Shown here in pieces: positions 1-10,356 of a stretch of DNA of 50,141 nt. The notes under the pieces are model-generated. The model was given only the letters and a program-made list of their open reading frames with translations. It was not told the DNA's origin and made no database searches. Location of the stretch: the NCBI GenBank assembly GCA_902493855.1, contig CABUQV010000015.1, forward strand, positions 1-50,141, written 5' to 3'. Origin of the DNA: an uncultured Collinsella sp. (GTDB lineage Bacteria; Actinomycetota; Coriobacteriia; Coriobacteriales; Coriobacteriaceae). Both the position numbers and the translations under genes were made by a program. The first letter of the stretch is position 1. Each line of letters begins with the position of its first letter.

Positions 1-858
1 GAGGCAACGGGTTACGTAGGATGCTTCCCGACAGAATTCATTGGCTCCGGTTCGGGCGGCGCATCGATGCTTGCCGTGGCCCTGGTATACGTCGCGGTCT
101 TTTTTACGGTCGGCGCCGTTGTGACGCGTTCGCCCAAACAGGCTGGACCCGCTAAAAAGCACCATGGGCTTGGGCTCCTGGACGTGAGCGTGGGATACGG
201 AAGCACGACGATACTTTCAATCGGGTCGCTTTTCCTGAGCCCGGGAACGGCGGCGGGCCTCGTTGCTCCCAACGGCTCGGGGAAAACCACTCTTCTGGAA
301 GCGCTGTCGGGCCAATTTCCCACCCGTATCCGATCGGGAAGCCTGACGGCAGACGGAATCTGCCAACGTCAATCAGCCGAATTTGCGGAACTTGTCTATC
401 TGAGCTCTTCGGGCAGCGCAGATCTTTACCCCACGCTATCGGCCCTCGAGCACCTTGCTTTCGTTAGGGAGGAGTGGAAATCGGCCACCGACATCGACTC
501 GCTCTGCAGCTCACTCGGAATCTCCCCATATCTCGACAAGCCGACCCGTAAACTCTCGACAGGAATGAAGCAGCAGGTAAAGCTTGCCATGGCGATAGCG
601 ACCGATTGCCCGTACCTCGTCCTCGATGAACCGCTGAACGGCCTCGATCCGGGAAAGCGGAAAACCTCCTGCGACGCGATGCGCAGCGAGGTGGAGCGGG
701 GACGCAGCGTGCTCATTTCAAGCCATCTGCTCGACGACCTGGCAGACCTCACCAACTCGTTCTACTTCATCGAGGCCGGCACGCTCGTGGAAAAGATCGA
801 GTCGTCCTCGCAGACGCTCAAGCAGGAATACCTCGATACATACGAAGTAGGTGAATGA
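1..858 (+). CDS. ABC transporter, ATP-binding part, possibly fused to a permease (5' end outside window)
   Basis: The frame is open from the first base, so the gene probably starts upstream of the window. The visible N-terminus has a hydrophobic helix (bases 67-126), then a basic linker, then a complete ABC ATPase domain. Visible motifs are a Walker A (APNGSGKTTL, bases 265-294), a signature-like LSTGMKQQ, and Walker B with the catalytic glutamate (YLVLDEPLNGLDP), followed by an H-loop histidine (SSHLLDD). The usual Q-loop glutamine is not obvious; the matching segment reads VYLSSSGS. The ATG at 67 would start inside the helix and has no good ribosome site, so I read this as the end of a permease-ATPase fusion. 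The substrate cannot be told. The next gene overlaps the 3' end closely and may be a partner. Confidence 0.75.
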   Translation, partial: EATGYVGCFPTEFIGSGSGGASMLAVALVYVAVFFTVGAVVTRSPKQAGPAKKHHGLGLLDVSVGYGSTTILSIGSLFLSPGTAAGLVAPNGSGKTTLLEALSGQFPTRIRSGSLTADGICQRQSAEFAELVYLSSSGSADLYPTLSALEHLAFVREEWKSATDIDSLCSSLGISPYLDKPTRKLSTGMKQQVKLAMAIATDCPYLVLDEPLNGLDPGKRKTSCDAMRSEVERGRSVLISSHLLDDLADLTNSFYFIEAGTLVEKIESSSQTLKQEYLDTYEVGE

Positions 859-859
859 C

Positions 860-1285
860 ATGAAGACCGGCTCCGCCAAAATACCCATTGCGCTGGCGTT
901 ATTGGTCGCGATAGCCGCAATCGTAGTCTCTGCCGTATCCATAAAAGATGCGAACACCTTGAAACATGGCATTTCCGAAGGGTTCCGCCTAGACGGAGTG
1001 TACCGAGACCACGAGACCGGCTTAACCCAGCTCTCCTTCCTTGGGGAAGACGAAAACAGGTGGCAAATCGTCGACAGCAATGGAAATGTGACCGACGGTT
1101 CATTTGAGACAACCGGCGATCCGAACATCTTCATGTTGGCCGACCAATCAGGAGATGATTACGGATTTGTCCACCTGGCTTACGCCTCCGCAGACGGAAA
1201 CCAAGGAAGCCTTTATTTGAACACCGGAACGTCGGTGCTCGAATTTGACAAGGTAACCAGCGGCCCGGCTTTCATTGAGTCGTAA
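860..1285 (+). CDS. Small membrane-anchored hypothetical protein
   Basis: This 141-residue protein has one N-terminal hydrophobic segment (about residues 7-27) after a short Lys-containing leader. The rest is polar and predicted extracytoplasmic, rich in Gly, Asp and Ser, suggestive of a small beta-rich domain. I do not recognise the family. The ATG at 860 is chosen over the GTG at 851 because AGGTG at 849-853 gives a six-base spacing. The start lies one base after the stop of the upstream ABC gene, so the two are probably co-transcribed and the protein may be an accessory of that transporter. The segment has no lipobox cysteine, so I call it a signal anchor rather than a lipoprotein. Confidence 0.6.
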   Translation: MKTGSAKIPIALALLVAIAAIVVSAVSIKDANTLKHGISEGFRLDGVYRDHETGLTQLSFLGEDENRWQIVDSNGNVTDGSFETTGDPNIFMLADQSGDDYGFVHLAYASADGNQGSLYLNTGTSVLEFDKVTSGPAFIES

Positions 1286-1348
1286 ACGCAAATCGAGCGT
1301 CACGAGAGAAGAGGGGATTGGCCTTACGGTCAAACGTTCAGTTCGTGA

Positions 1349-1381
1349 ATCATGACCACCCGCAATGCGGGTGGTCATGAT
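1349..1381 (+). terminator. Perfect 15-bp hairpin, likely terminator of the ABC gene pair
   Basis: Bases 1349-1363 and 1367-1381 are perfect reverse complements with a 3-nt loop (core GACCACCCGC). Only a short T run follows, so intrinsic termination is plausible but the U tract is weak. Confidence 0.55.
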
Positions 1382-1453
1382 TTAACAATGTCAACTGAAC
1401 CTGATTCAGTTTGGTTGATTTCCGATCTCAGCCGAACGTATTAAGCGGATAGG

Positions 1454-1717
1454 CCGTTCCCGCAGTCAGCCGAACGCCCCCGAGGCTCCTCCCGGGCCCC
1501 GGGGGCAGCATCTTCCCAGTTGAGGGAACGGTGGAGATGCGTTTCGATGGGTCCGGTAGCCATGTCCCGCCCTCCGCCCGGTACCTCTTCTCAGACTCAG
1601 CCGGACGGTCGGTCCGTCTATTCCGTTTTCCCCTCAGGCTAGGACAGCGGGGCATCGCCCCTCTCCGCGGCCGTCCGCCCTATCTTCCGATCTCCCGGGG
1701 CCTGCCGCCTTCGGCAG
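1454..1717. other. GC-rich gene-free region with nested stems, candidate structured RNA
   Basis: I see no convincing gene here; the short frames on both strands lack ribosome sites and have unnatural composition. Several nested inverted repeats are visible. CCGTTCCC (1454-1461) pairs with GGGAACGG (1524-1531) and encloses GCCCCCG (1476-1482) against CGGGGGC (1500-1506). GGGGC-ATC-GCCCC lies at 1649-1661 and CTGCCG-CCTT-CGGCAG at 1702-1717. I could not match it to RNase P RNA, tmRNA, SRP RNA or a T-box by conserved motifs. It may be a structured RNA or decayed sequence. Confidence 0.3.
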
Positions 1718-1725
1718 ATGAACTC

Positions 1726-1893
1726 TAATACTTTTCCGAGAAGTGAACGAGTAAAAACAGGACCCCGGAGCATCCGCATTTTAGAAGAATAAAACCGCAG
1801 GATTTTAACGGCAAAACCGCAGGAAATGCCAGCCGAAACATGCCGATGCTTCGGGGGTCCAAAATAGGTCGTTCACTTCTGGGAAAAGTATTA
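1726..1893. repeat. 168-bp imperfect palindrome, MITE-like element
   Basis: The outer 25 bp (1726-1750 and 1869-1893) are inverted copies with one mismatch, with core AGAAGTGAACGA. Further in, GACCCC-GAAGCATC-like segments also pair (about 1761-1777 against 1843-1860). The centre carries a short direct repeat AAAACCGCAGGA at 1791-1802 and 1813-1824. No coding frame is inside. The terminal inverted repeats with internal filler resemble a non-autonomous mobile element or a large extragenic palindrome. Confidence 0.6.
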
Positions 1894-1934
1894 GACCTGG
1901 ACGCACATCAGGATCCGGCCCCAGGGTATCGGAT

Positions 1935-1972
1935 TCCCGCATTCATCCGTGCATGTACGGATGAATGTGGGA
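1935..1972 (+). other. 16-bp hairpin upstream of rpmE
   Basis: TCCCGCATTCATCCGT (1935-1950) pairs with 1957-1972 with a single mismatch and a 6-nt loop. No T tract follows, so it is not a standard terminator. It could be an operator or part of the rpmE leader. Confidence 0.4.
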
Positions 1973-2077
1973 GGTGTTCGGATGAAGTTGATATTCAAGG
2001 CCAGCTCGTGTCGTTCCGAAAAGACCGTGAACCTTTTGTGGGACACGCGGCCCCGTGGTACCATAGCCGAGTTTGTT

Positions 2078-2148
2078 GTCTTGGTCGGAAACCAAGACGC
2101 CTTATGCGCTGATCGGTAACCAGCGCCTGATCAATAAGGAGTCCTACC
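2078..2148 (+). promoter_or_regulatory. Structured 5' leader of rpmE, candidate L31 autoregulatory element
   Basis: Two hairpins lie just before the L31 gene. GTCTTGGT (2078-2085) pairs with ACCAAGAC (2091-2098), and GCGCTG (2106-2111) pairs with CAGCGC (2121-2126). The loops are similar (CGGAA and ATCGGTAAC). TGATC around 2110 could instead pair with GATCA around 2129 next to the AAGGAG ribosome site, giving an alternative fold. L31 leaders are known in several phyla; a covariance-model search would decide. Confidence 0.4.
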
Positions 2149-2574
2149 ATGAAGCAGGGTATCCATCCCCAGTATGTCGAGTGCACGGTGACGTGCTCCT
2201 GCGGCAACACCTTCAAGACGCACGCTACCGTGTCCGAGATGAAGGTTGAGCTTTGCAACGAGTGCCACCCGTTCTACACCGGCCAGCAGAAGTTCGTCGA
2301 CACCGGTGGACGCGTCCAGCGCTTCGCCGACAAGTTCGGTGGCGCCGCTGCCGCCCAGCTCAAGAAGGCCGAGGAGGCCAAGGCTGCCAAGGCTGCCAAG
2401 GCTGCTGAGGCCGAGGCCGCTCGCAAGGCCGCCGCTGAGGCTAAGGCTGCCGAGAAGGCTAAGCGTGCCGCTAAGTTCGCCGAGGAGGCTGCCAAGCAGG
2501 CTGCTGAGGCTCCCGCAGAGGCTCCCGTCGAGGAGGCCGCTGCCGAGGCCGAGACCACCGAGGCTGCTGAGTAA
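2149..2574 (+). CDS. rpmE: Ribosomal protein L31 with long Ala/Lys/Glu tail
   Basis: The first 70 or so residues are a zinc-binding (C+) L31 of the large ribosomal subunit, with cysteines 16, 18, 36 and 39 in the family's CxC...CxxC arrangement and the typical MKQGIHPQY start. L31 is usually about 70 residues. This protein is 141 because of a roughly 70-residue C-terminal extension made almost wholly of Ala, Lys, Glu and Arg, which should form a charged helix. AAGGAG at 2136-2141 precedes the ATG. A terminator follows directly, so it is probably a single-gene unit with a structured leader. The extension may contact rRNA or lie free on the ribosome surface; this is inference. Confidence 0.95.
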   Translation: MKQGIHPQYVECTVTCSCGNTFKTHATVSEMKVELCNECHPFYTGQQKFVDTGGRVQRFADKFGGAAAAQLKKAEEAKAAKAAKAAEAEAARKAAAEAKAAEKAKRAAKFAEEAAKQAAEAPAEAPVEEAAAEAETTEAAE

Positions 2575-2609
2575 ATAGCTCGCCGCGGAATCACTCGCAT
2601 TCATGGCAT

Positions 2610-2650
2610 AAGGGCCGTGCATCCGTTTGGGTGCGCGGCCCTTTTCCTTT
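2610..2650 (+). terminator. Intrinsic terminator after rpmE
   Basis: AGGGCCG (2611-2617) pairs with CGGCCCT (2635-2641), with an inner GCATCC/GGGTGC stem and a T-rich tail. The inner stem-loop is the same as in the terminator after prfB. Confidence 0.85.
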
Positions 2651-2651
2651 A

Positions 2652-2718
2652 TTGGTGCAAACGAACCTGTCTCCATGGCACCAGATTGGTACGAAGGGGA
2701 CGGATTGGTTTGCGCCAA
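2652..2718. repeat. Inverted pair of the TTGGTGCAAAC/CCTGTCCC repeat family
   Basis: TTGGTGCAAACGAACCTGTC (from 2652) is mirrored by an inverted relative at 2696-2718 that ends in TTTGCGCCAA. Related copies lie at 37698-37776, 47545-47579 and 47656-47690. Confidence 0.55.
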
Positions 2719-2749
2719 ATGGCAGAGAGACAGCGTTTTCCCAGATAAA

Positions 2750-2785
2750 AGCTGCCAAATTAAACCAGCCCCTTTTTGGCAGGTT
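2750..2785. repeat. TGCCAAA...TTTGGCA palindrome upstream of secA
   Basis: CTGCCAAA (2752-2759) pairs with TTTGGCAG (2775-2782). The interior is TTAAACCAGCCCCTT. A close relative with the same layout is at 14864-14901, before the serine recombinase gene. Confidence 0.55.
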
Positions 2786-2915
2786 GGTCGTAGTTATTAC
2801 GTGGCGGTCGAGGTCGACCGTATAGGCCGCGCCTTGTTTGGCTAAAGTACAATCATCTGTGTTTAACTCGCCCGCAGCTGCACGGCGTGGGCGATGGCCA
2901 AAAAAGGAAAACCAC

Positions 2916-5722
<2,807 letters not shown>

Positions 5723-5723
<1 letters not shown>

Positions 5724-6871
5724 TGGCTGAGGCTTTAGAGGTAACGCCCGCCGAGCTGGACGCGTTCGCGGACCGGCTCGGCGAGGTCGAGTCGTATCTC
5801 CACCTGGACGAAAAGCGCACGCGCGTGACCGAGCTCGAGGCCAAAAGTGTTGCCCCTGGCTTTTGGGATGACGCCGACGCCGCCCGTGCCACCATGGAGG
5901 AGATCGCGCGTACCAAGGAAGATATCGCTGCCGTGGACACCGCGCGCGGCGAGCTTTCCGATGCCCGCGCCGCGCTGGAGCTTGCGGAGGAGATGGGGGA
6001 TGACCCCGACGCCGTCGCCCTTCGCGAGGAGGCTACAGCCACGGCTGAGCGCCTGGCCCGGGCCATCGATGAGCTTGAGCTTTCGAGCTGGTTTACCGGT
6101 GAGTTCGATCACGGCGATGCCATTGTGACCATCAAGCCCGGACAGGGTGGTCTGGAGGCCCAGGACTGGACCTTCATGCTCTTTAAGATGTACATGAAGT
6201 ACTGCCAGCGTCGCGGCTGGAAGGTCACCATCAACGACTGTCCCGCAGCCGAGGTCATCGGCATCGACCGCGCGACCTTTACCGTCGAGGGCAAGGACGC
6301 ATTTGGCATGCTGCGCGCCGAGGCCGGCGTCCACCGCTTGGTTCGCATTAGCCCCACCGACGACAAGAAGCGCCGCCAGACCACGTTTGCCGGCGTCGAG
6401 GTCATCCCCGTGCTACCCGATGATATCGACATCGAGATCAGTCCCGATGACATCCGCGTGGACGTGTACCACGCGAGCGGCCCGGGCGGTCAGGGCGTCA
6501 ACACCACCGACTCCGCCGTGCGCGTGACGCATTTCCCCAGCGGCATTGTGGTCACCTGCCAAAACGAGCGCAGCCAGATCCAGAACAAGGCCGCGTGCAT
6601 GCAGATCCTCAAGGCTCGCCTGTACGAGATTGAGCTCGAGAAGCGTGCCGAGGCGCTCGATGAGATTCGCGGACCCAAGACCACGATTGGTTTTGGCAAC
6701 CAGATCCGCAGCTACGTGCTCTACCCGTACCAGATGGTCAAGGACCTACGCACGGGCGTGGAGACCAGCAATGTCGAGGCCGTTCTTGACGATGGCGACC
6801 TGGACCCGTTTGTTATTGGCTACCATCGCTGGGCCACCGGCAACGCCGATGCAGAAGGCTCGGAGGTCTAA
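5723..6871 (+). CDS. prfB: Peptide chain release factor 2, with SPT in place of SPF
   Basis: RF2 reads UGA and UAA stop codons and triggers peptide release. The 382-residue protein has the N-terminal coiled coil, the GGQ motif at residues 255-257 and conserved stretches such as GVHRLVRIS and DLRTGVETSN that place it with RF2 rather than RF1. The stop-codon recognition tripeptide, normally SPF, reads Ser210-Pro211-Thr212 (bases 6350-6358), a hybrid of RF2 SPF and RF1 PxT. No in-frame UGA frameshift site is present; the frame is continuous from the ATG that overlaps the secA stop. Thus the usual autoregulation by programmed frameshifting is absent. Confidence 0.93.
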
Positions 6872-6995
6872 AACATCGGGCGGCTTCAAACCGATGCTAA
6901 GCCCAACGGTTGGACGGGTTTGTATCCAGAATAAACCCTGCGCAGGGGTGGTTTTTGTCCGGCGAATCGGTAGAATCGAATACAAGAAGAAGTTC

Positions 6996-7024
6996 AAAGC
7001 GCATCCGTTTGGGTGCGCTTTTTT
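6996..7024 (+). terminator. Intrinsic terminator between prfB and the YitT-type gene
   Basis: AAAGCGCATCC pairs with GGGTGCGCTTT across a GTTT loop, followed by a T run. It lies only a few bases before the ribosome site of the next gene, so any promoter between prfB and the hairpin would have to read through it. Confidence 0.85.
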
Positions 7025-7036
7025 GAGGGAGGCAGC

Positions 7037-7927
7037 ATGGCATATCGTCTGGACATCAAGCGCATTCTTTCGATGAACTTCTTTCACGACCTGCCCCAGA
7101 TCATGTTGGGGTGTGCCTTGGCCGCCATCGCGACCGACTTGTTTTTGATTCCCAACGGTCTTGCCGCCGGTGGCGTTACGGGCCTTGCCACCATTATCCA
7201 GGCGGTCGGCGCGGCGCGCGGCCTATCGCTTCCCGTTGGTATTCAGACGATCGTGATGAACGCCTTGCTGTTGTTGGTCGTTATGCGCGAGGGCGGCATG
7301 TTCTACGTGGTGCAGACCGCGACGGGCTTTGTGCTGCTGGGCTTCTTTACCGATCTGTTCGCCCCGTTTGTGGCGCCGCTGGCACATGCCGACCTGATGC
7401 TGCCCGCTATGTGGGGCGGTATCATCACGGGCATCGGCTACGGCATGGTGCTGCGCGCCGGTGCCAACACGGGCGGCTCTGACACCATCGGTCAGATTAT
7501 CTCGCGCAACACATCGCTGCCGGTTGGCTCGACCGTCATGGCGATCGATGTTGCCGTGTGTGCGCTGTCGGCTCCGGTCTTTTCAATCGAAAACGCACTG
7601 TATGCAGGCCTTTCGATGGTCATTAGCGGCTACGTGATCGATGCCGTGGTCGATGGTGGCAACAAACGCCGTATGGTACTCATCATCTCGGACAAGTTCC
7701 CTGATATCGCTGCCGATATCATGTATGGTCTGGGTCGAGGTTGCACCAAGTTTAAGGCGACTGGCATGTATTCGGGTGCCGAGAAGCCGGTGATTATGGT
7801 CATCGTGAGCCGTCGAGAGCTCAATACCCTCAAGACGATCGTGCGCGAGCGCGATCCTCACGCCATTGTGACGGTCGCTGACGTTACGGAAGCCTTCGGC
7901 GAGGGATTCAAGGACATTAGCGCGTAG
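7037..7927 (+). CDS. YitT/YqfU-family membrane protein
   Basis: The 296-residue protein has about five or six hydrophobic segments in its first 200 residues, with the family-typical stretches LIPNGLAAGGVTGLA and RAGANTGGSDTIGQI. A soluble C-terminal domain of about 80 residues (DUF2179 type) follows, starting near NKRRMVLIISDK. The function of the family is not settled; members are integral membrane proteins of many Gram-positive bacteria. ATG 7037 follows GGGAGG at 7027-7032; an upstream in-frame GTG at 7013 lies inside the terminator stem and is rejected. The gene stands alone between a terminator and the transketolase genes. Confidence 0.88.
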   Translation: MAYRLDIKRILSMNFFHDLPQIMLGCALAAIATDLFLIPNGLAAGGVTGLATIIQAVGAARGLSLPVGIQTIVMNALLLLVVMREGGMFYVVQTATGFVLLGFFTDLFAPFVAPLAHADLMLPAMWGGIITGIGYGMVLRAGANTGGSDTIGQIISRNTSLPVGSTVMAIDVAVCALSAPVFSIENALYAGLSMVISGYVIDAVVDGGNKRRMVLIISDKFPDIAADIMYGLGRGCTKFKATGMYSGAEKPVIMVIVSRRELNTLKTIVRERDPHAIVTVADVTEAFGEGFKDISA

Positions 7928-8134
7928 GGTCGATCGCGTTCCATCCAAAAGACGTTCACATTGATAAACCGTTTCATCAGCGGTTCTGCCTGCTAAATTG
8001 TTCAAATAATGATAAAAACTCTGGTAAAGCCATCAGTTTCCAGCATAATGAATGACGTACGTGCATTGCGGCTGTGTTGGGACGACCTTCTGTGCCGTGC
8101 GCATTTTGTCTAATGAGGATGAAAGGAAGGCACA

Positions 8135-8965
8135 ATGAGCGACGAAGAGCTCAAAAAGGTTGCCAACGAGGTAAGGAAGGGCATCGTCACCGGCGTGCAC
8201 GCTGCCAAGTCCGGCCATCCGGGCGGTTCGCTCGGCGCTGCCGACATCATGACCTATCTGTACTTTGAGGAAATGAACGTCGACCCTGCCGACCCCCGCA
8301 AGGCCGACCGCGACCGCTTCGTGCTTTCCAAGGGTCACTGCGCGCCTGGTCTGTACGCCGTGCTCGCCGAGCGCGGATTCTTCCCCAAGGAGGACCTCGA
8401 GACGTTGCGCCATATCGGCAGCCACCTGCAGGGCCATCCGAACATGAACGACACCCCGGGCGTCGACATGTCCACCGGTTCGCTCGGCCAGGGCATCTCC
8501 GCCGCTGTGGGCATGGCCGTTGCCGCCAAGCACTGGGGCGACGACTATCGCACCTACGCCCTGCTGGGCGATGGCGAGAGCGAGGAGGGCCAGGTCTGGG
8601 AGGCCGCCATGTTTGCCGGCAACCAGCAGCTCGACAACCTCTGCGTGATCGTTGACCACAACGGCCTGCAGATCGACGGCCCCGTCGAGGAGGTCAACGA
8701 CCCCATGCCGCTCGCCGACAAGTTCCGCGCCTTCAAGTTCCATGTGGTGGAGCTCGCCGACGGCAACGACTTCGACCAGATCCGCGCCGCCTTTGCCGAG
8801 GCCCGCGCTACCAAGGGTCAGCCGACCGCCATTATCGCCGAGACCATGAAGGGCAAGGGCGTCTCCTTTATGGAGAACCAGGTGGGCTGGCACGGTAAGG
8901 CCCCCAACGATGAACAGTTTGAGCAGGCCATGGCAGAGCTCACGGCCGCCGGAGAGGAGCTCTAG
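8135..8965 (+). CDS. Transketolase, N-terminal (thiamine-binding) half
   Basis: Transketolase moves two-carbon units between sugar phosphates in the non-oxidative pentose phosphate pathway. This 276-residue protein is only the first half, holding the thiamine diphosphate pyrophosphate-binding region: HPGGSLGAAD, LSKGHCAPGLY, the GDGESEEGQVWEA metal/ThDP motif and a later N (DHNGLQ). AAGGAAGG precedes the ATG. The second half starts one base after its stop. Such split transketolases form a heterotetramer-like enzyme in many Firmicutes and Actinobacteria. The 207 bases upstream hold no gene; I see AT-rich sequence but no promoter I would defend. Confidence 0.95.
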   Translation: MSDEELKKVANEVRKGIVTGVHAAKSGHPGGSLGAADIMTYLYFEEMNVDPADPRKADRDRFVLSKGHCAPGLYAVLAERGFFPKEDLETLRHIGSHLQGHPNMNDTPGVDMSTGSLGQGISAAVGMAVAAKHWGDDYRTYALLGDGESEEGQVWEAAMFAGNQQLDNLCVIVDHNGLQIDGPVEEVNDPMPLADKFRAFKFHVVELADGNDFDQIRAAFAEARATKGQPTAIIAETMKGKGVSFMENQVGWHGKAPNDEQFEQAMAELTAAGEEL

Positions 8966-8966
8966 G

Positions 8967-9908
8967 ATGGCAGACGTCAAGAAAATCGCCACGCGCGTAA
9001 GCTACGGCGAGGCCCTCGTCGAGCTCGCCAACGAGCACGATGACTTTGTGGTCCTCGACGCCGACCTGGCCGCCGCCACGCAGACCGGCAAGTTCAAGGC
9101 GGCCTGCCCCGACCGTTTCTTCGATGTGGGCATCGCCGAGAGCAACCTGATGGGTGTTGCCGCCGGTATCGCAACCACCGGCCGCGTCGCCTTCGCGAGC
9201 AGCTTTGCCATGTTTGCCGCCGGCCGCGCCTTTGAGCAGGTCCGCAACTCCATCGGCTATCCGCACCTTAACGTTAAGATCGGTGCCACGCACGCCGGTA
9301 TCTCGGTGGGCGAGGATGGCGCCACGCACCAGTGCTGCGAGGATATCGCCCTCATGCGCGTCATCCCCGGCATGACCGTGATCGTTCCCGCCGACGACAT
9401 CGAGGCCCGTGCCGTGACGCGCGCCGCCTACGAGTGCGACGGCCCCGTGTACATGCGCTTCGCCCGTCTGGCCTCGCCGGTTATCAACGACCCCGAGACC
9501 TACAAGTTCGAGGTGGGCAAGGGCATCGTCATGCGCGAGGGCACCGACGTCACCATCATCGCCTGCGGCCTGATGGTCGGCGAGGCGCTCGAGGCCGCCG
9601 AGCAGCTTGCTGCCGAGGGCATCGATGCCGAGGTCATCAACATGCACACCATCAAGCCCATCGACGCCGACCTGATCGTTAAGAGCGCCACTAAGACCGG
9701 CCACGTCGTGACCGTCGAGGAGCACTCCGTGATCGGTGGCCTGGGCAGCGCCGTCGCCGACGTCCTGTGCGAGCAGTGCCCGACGCCGCTCAAGAAGATC
9801 GGCGTCAACGACACCTTCGGCGAGTCCGGCCCGGGTGCCGAGCTCCTGCACAAGTACGGCCTGGACGCCGCCAACATCGTGGCGACCACCAAGGAGTTCT
9901 TGGCATAA
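8967..9908 (+). CDS. Transketolase, C-terminal half
   Basis: This 313-residue protein carries the pyrimidine-binding and C-terminal transketolase domains. Visible marks are the catalytic-type glutamate in DVGIAESNLMGVAAG, the aromatic stretch SSFAMFAAGRAFEQ and a C-terminal Rossmann-like domain with VVTVEEHSVIGGLGSAV. The longer frame from 8910 lies inside the previous gene. ATG 8967 is the start, just after AGGAG-like sequence at the end of the upstream gene. The two halves must work together and are clearly co-translated. A strong terminator closes the operon. It could be confused with 1-deoxyxylulose-5-phosphate synthase, but the split and the neighbour argue for transketolase. Confidence 0.95.
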   Translation: MADVKKIATRVSYGEALVELANEHDDFVVLDADLAAATQTGKFKAACPDRFFDVGIAESNLMGVAAGIATTGRVAFASSFAMFAAGRAFEQVRNSIGYPHLNVKIGATHAGISVGEDGATHQCCEDIALMRVIPGMTVIVPADDIEARAVTRAAYECDGPVYMRFARLASPVINDPETYKFEVGKGIVMREGTDVTIIACGLMVGEALEAAEQLAAEGIDAEVINMHTIKPIDADLIVKSATKTGHVVTVEEHSVIGGLGSAVADVLCEQCPTPLKKIGVNDTFGESGPGAELLHKYGLDAANIVATTKEFLA

Positions 9909-9955
9909 GGCAAGACGAGGCAAAGCATCGCTTCGACAACCGCAAACAAGCCAGA

Positions 9956-9991
9956 ACAGGGGCGTCCCCAAAGAGGGCGCCCCTGTTTTTT
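9956..9991 (+). terminator. Intrinsic terminator after transketolase operon
   Basis: ACAGGGGCG pairs with CGCCCCTGT and is followed by six Ts. Confidence 0.9.
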
Positions 9992-10131
9992 CGGCAACAA
10001 ACAAATCAGGCCCGCACCAAGCAAGGGCTTCCTCCGGGAAGCGGGCTCATATCAGCAAAGTGCAACTCAGCCCTCCCAACTTTGTATATGCAGCACCCCA
10101 AGAAAAACGCGGCGACTCCTTAGTAGCCGCA

Positions 10132-10254
10132 GGCCGCGCGCAGGGTTACCTCCCAAATCTTTCCGCAGGACGGAGGAGCCCCCGCCGCACGTAGTGCGCA
10201 GCGGGGGCTCCGACATGTCCGAGGACGATTTGGGAGGCAACCCTGCGCGCGGCC
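10132..10254. repeat. 123-bp near-perfect long palindrome
   Basis: GGCCGCGCGCAGGGTT (10132-10147) is the exact reverse complement of 10239-10254. CCTCCCAAATC (10149-10159) pairs with 10227-10237. The centre repeats the pattern: GGAGCCCCCGC (10175-10185) with 10201-10211, and CGCAC-GTA-GTGCG. The gap from 9992 to 10356 holds no gene; two smaller hairpins lie at about 10008-10046 and 10110-10131. A TAAAAT/TATAAA stretch near 10308-10316 may be the ftsE -10 box. Confidence 0.65.
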
Positions 10255-10356
10255 GGTGAGACCAAACCCCGCCATGCTTCTTATGTGCAGTAAAGCTAAT
10301 GCTGCTAAAATATAAAGTGCTCATGTAGTTTAAACGCACGACGATAAGGAGCACCA

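Noticed and set aside
1454..1531. T-box leader or RNase P RNA
   Set aside because: The conserved T-box and RNase P sequence motifs are missing, and the next gene is not an aminoacyl-tRNA or amino-acid gene.
1386..2112. Short frames between the ABC locus and rpmE
   Set aside because: They cross strong palindromes, have no ribosome sites and show no recognisable protein features.
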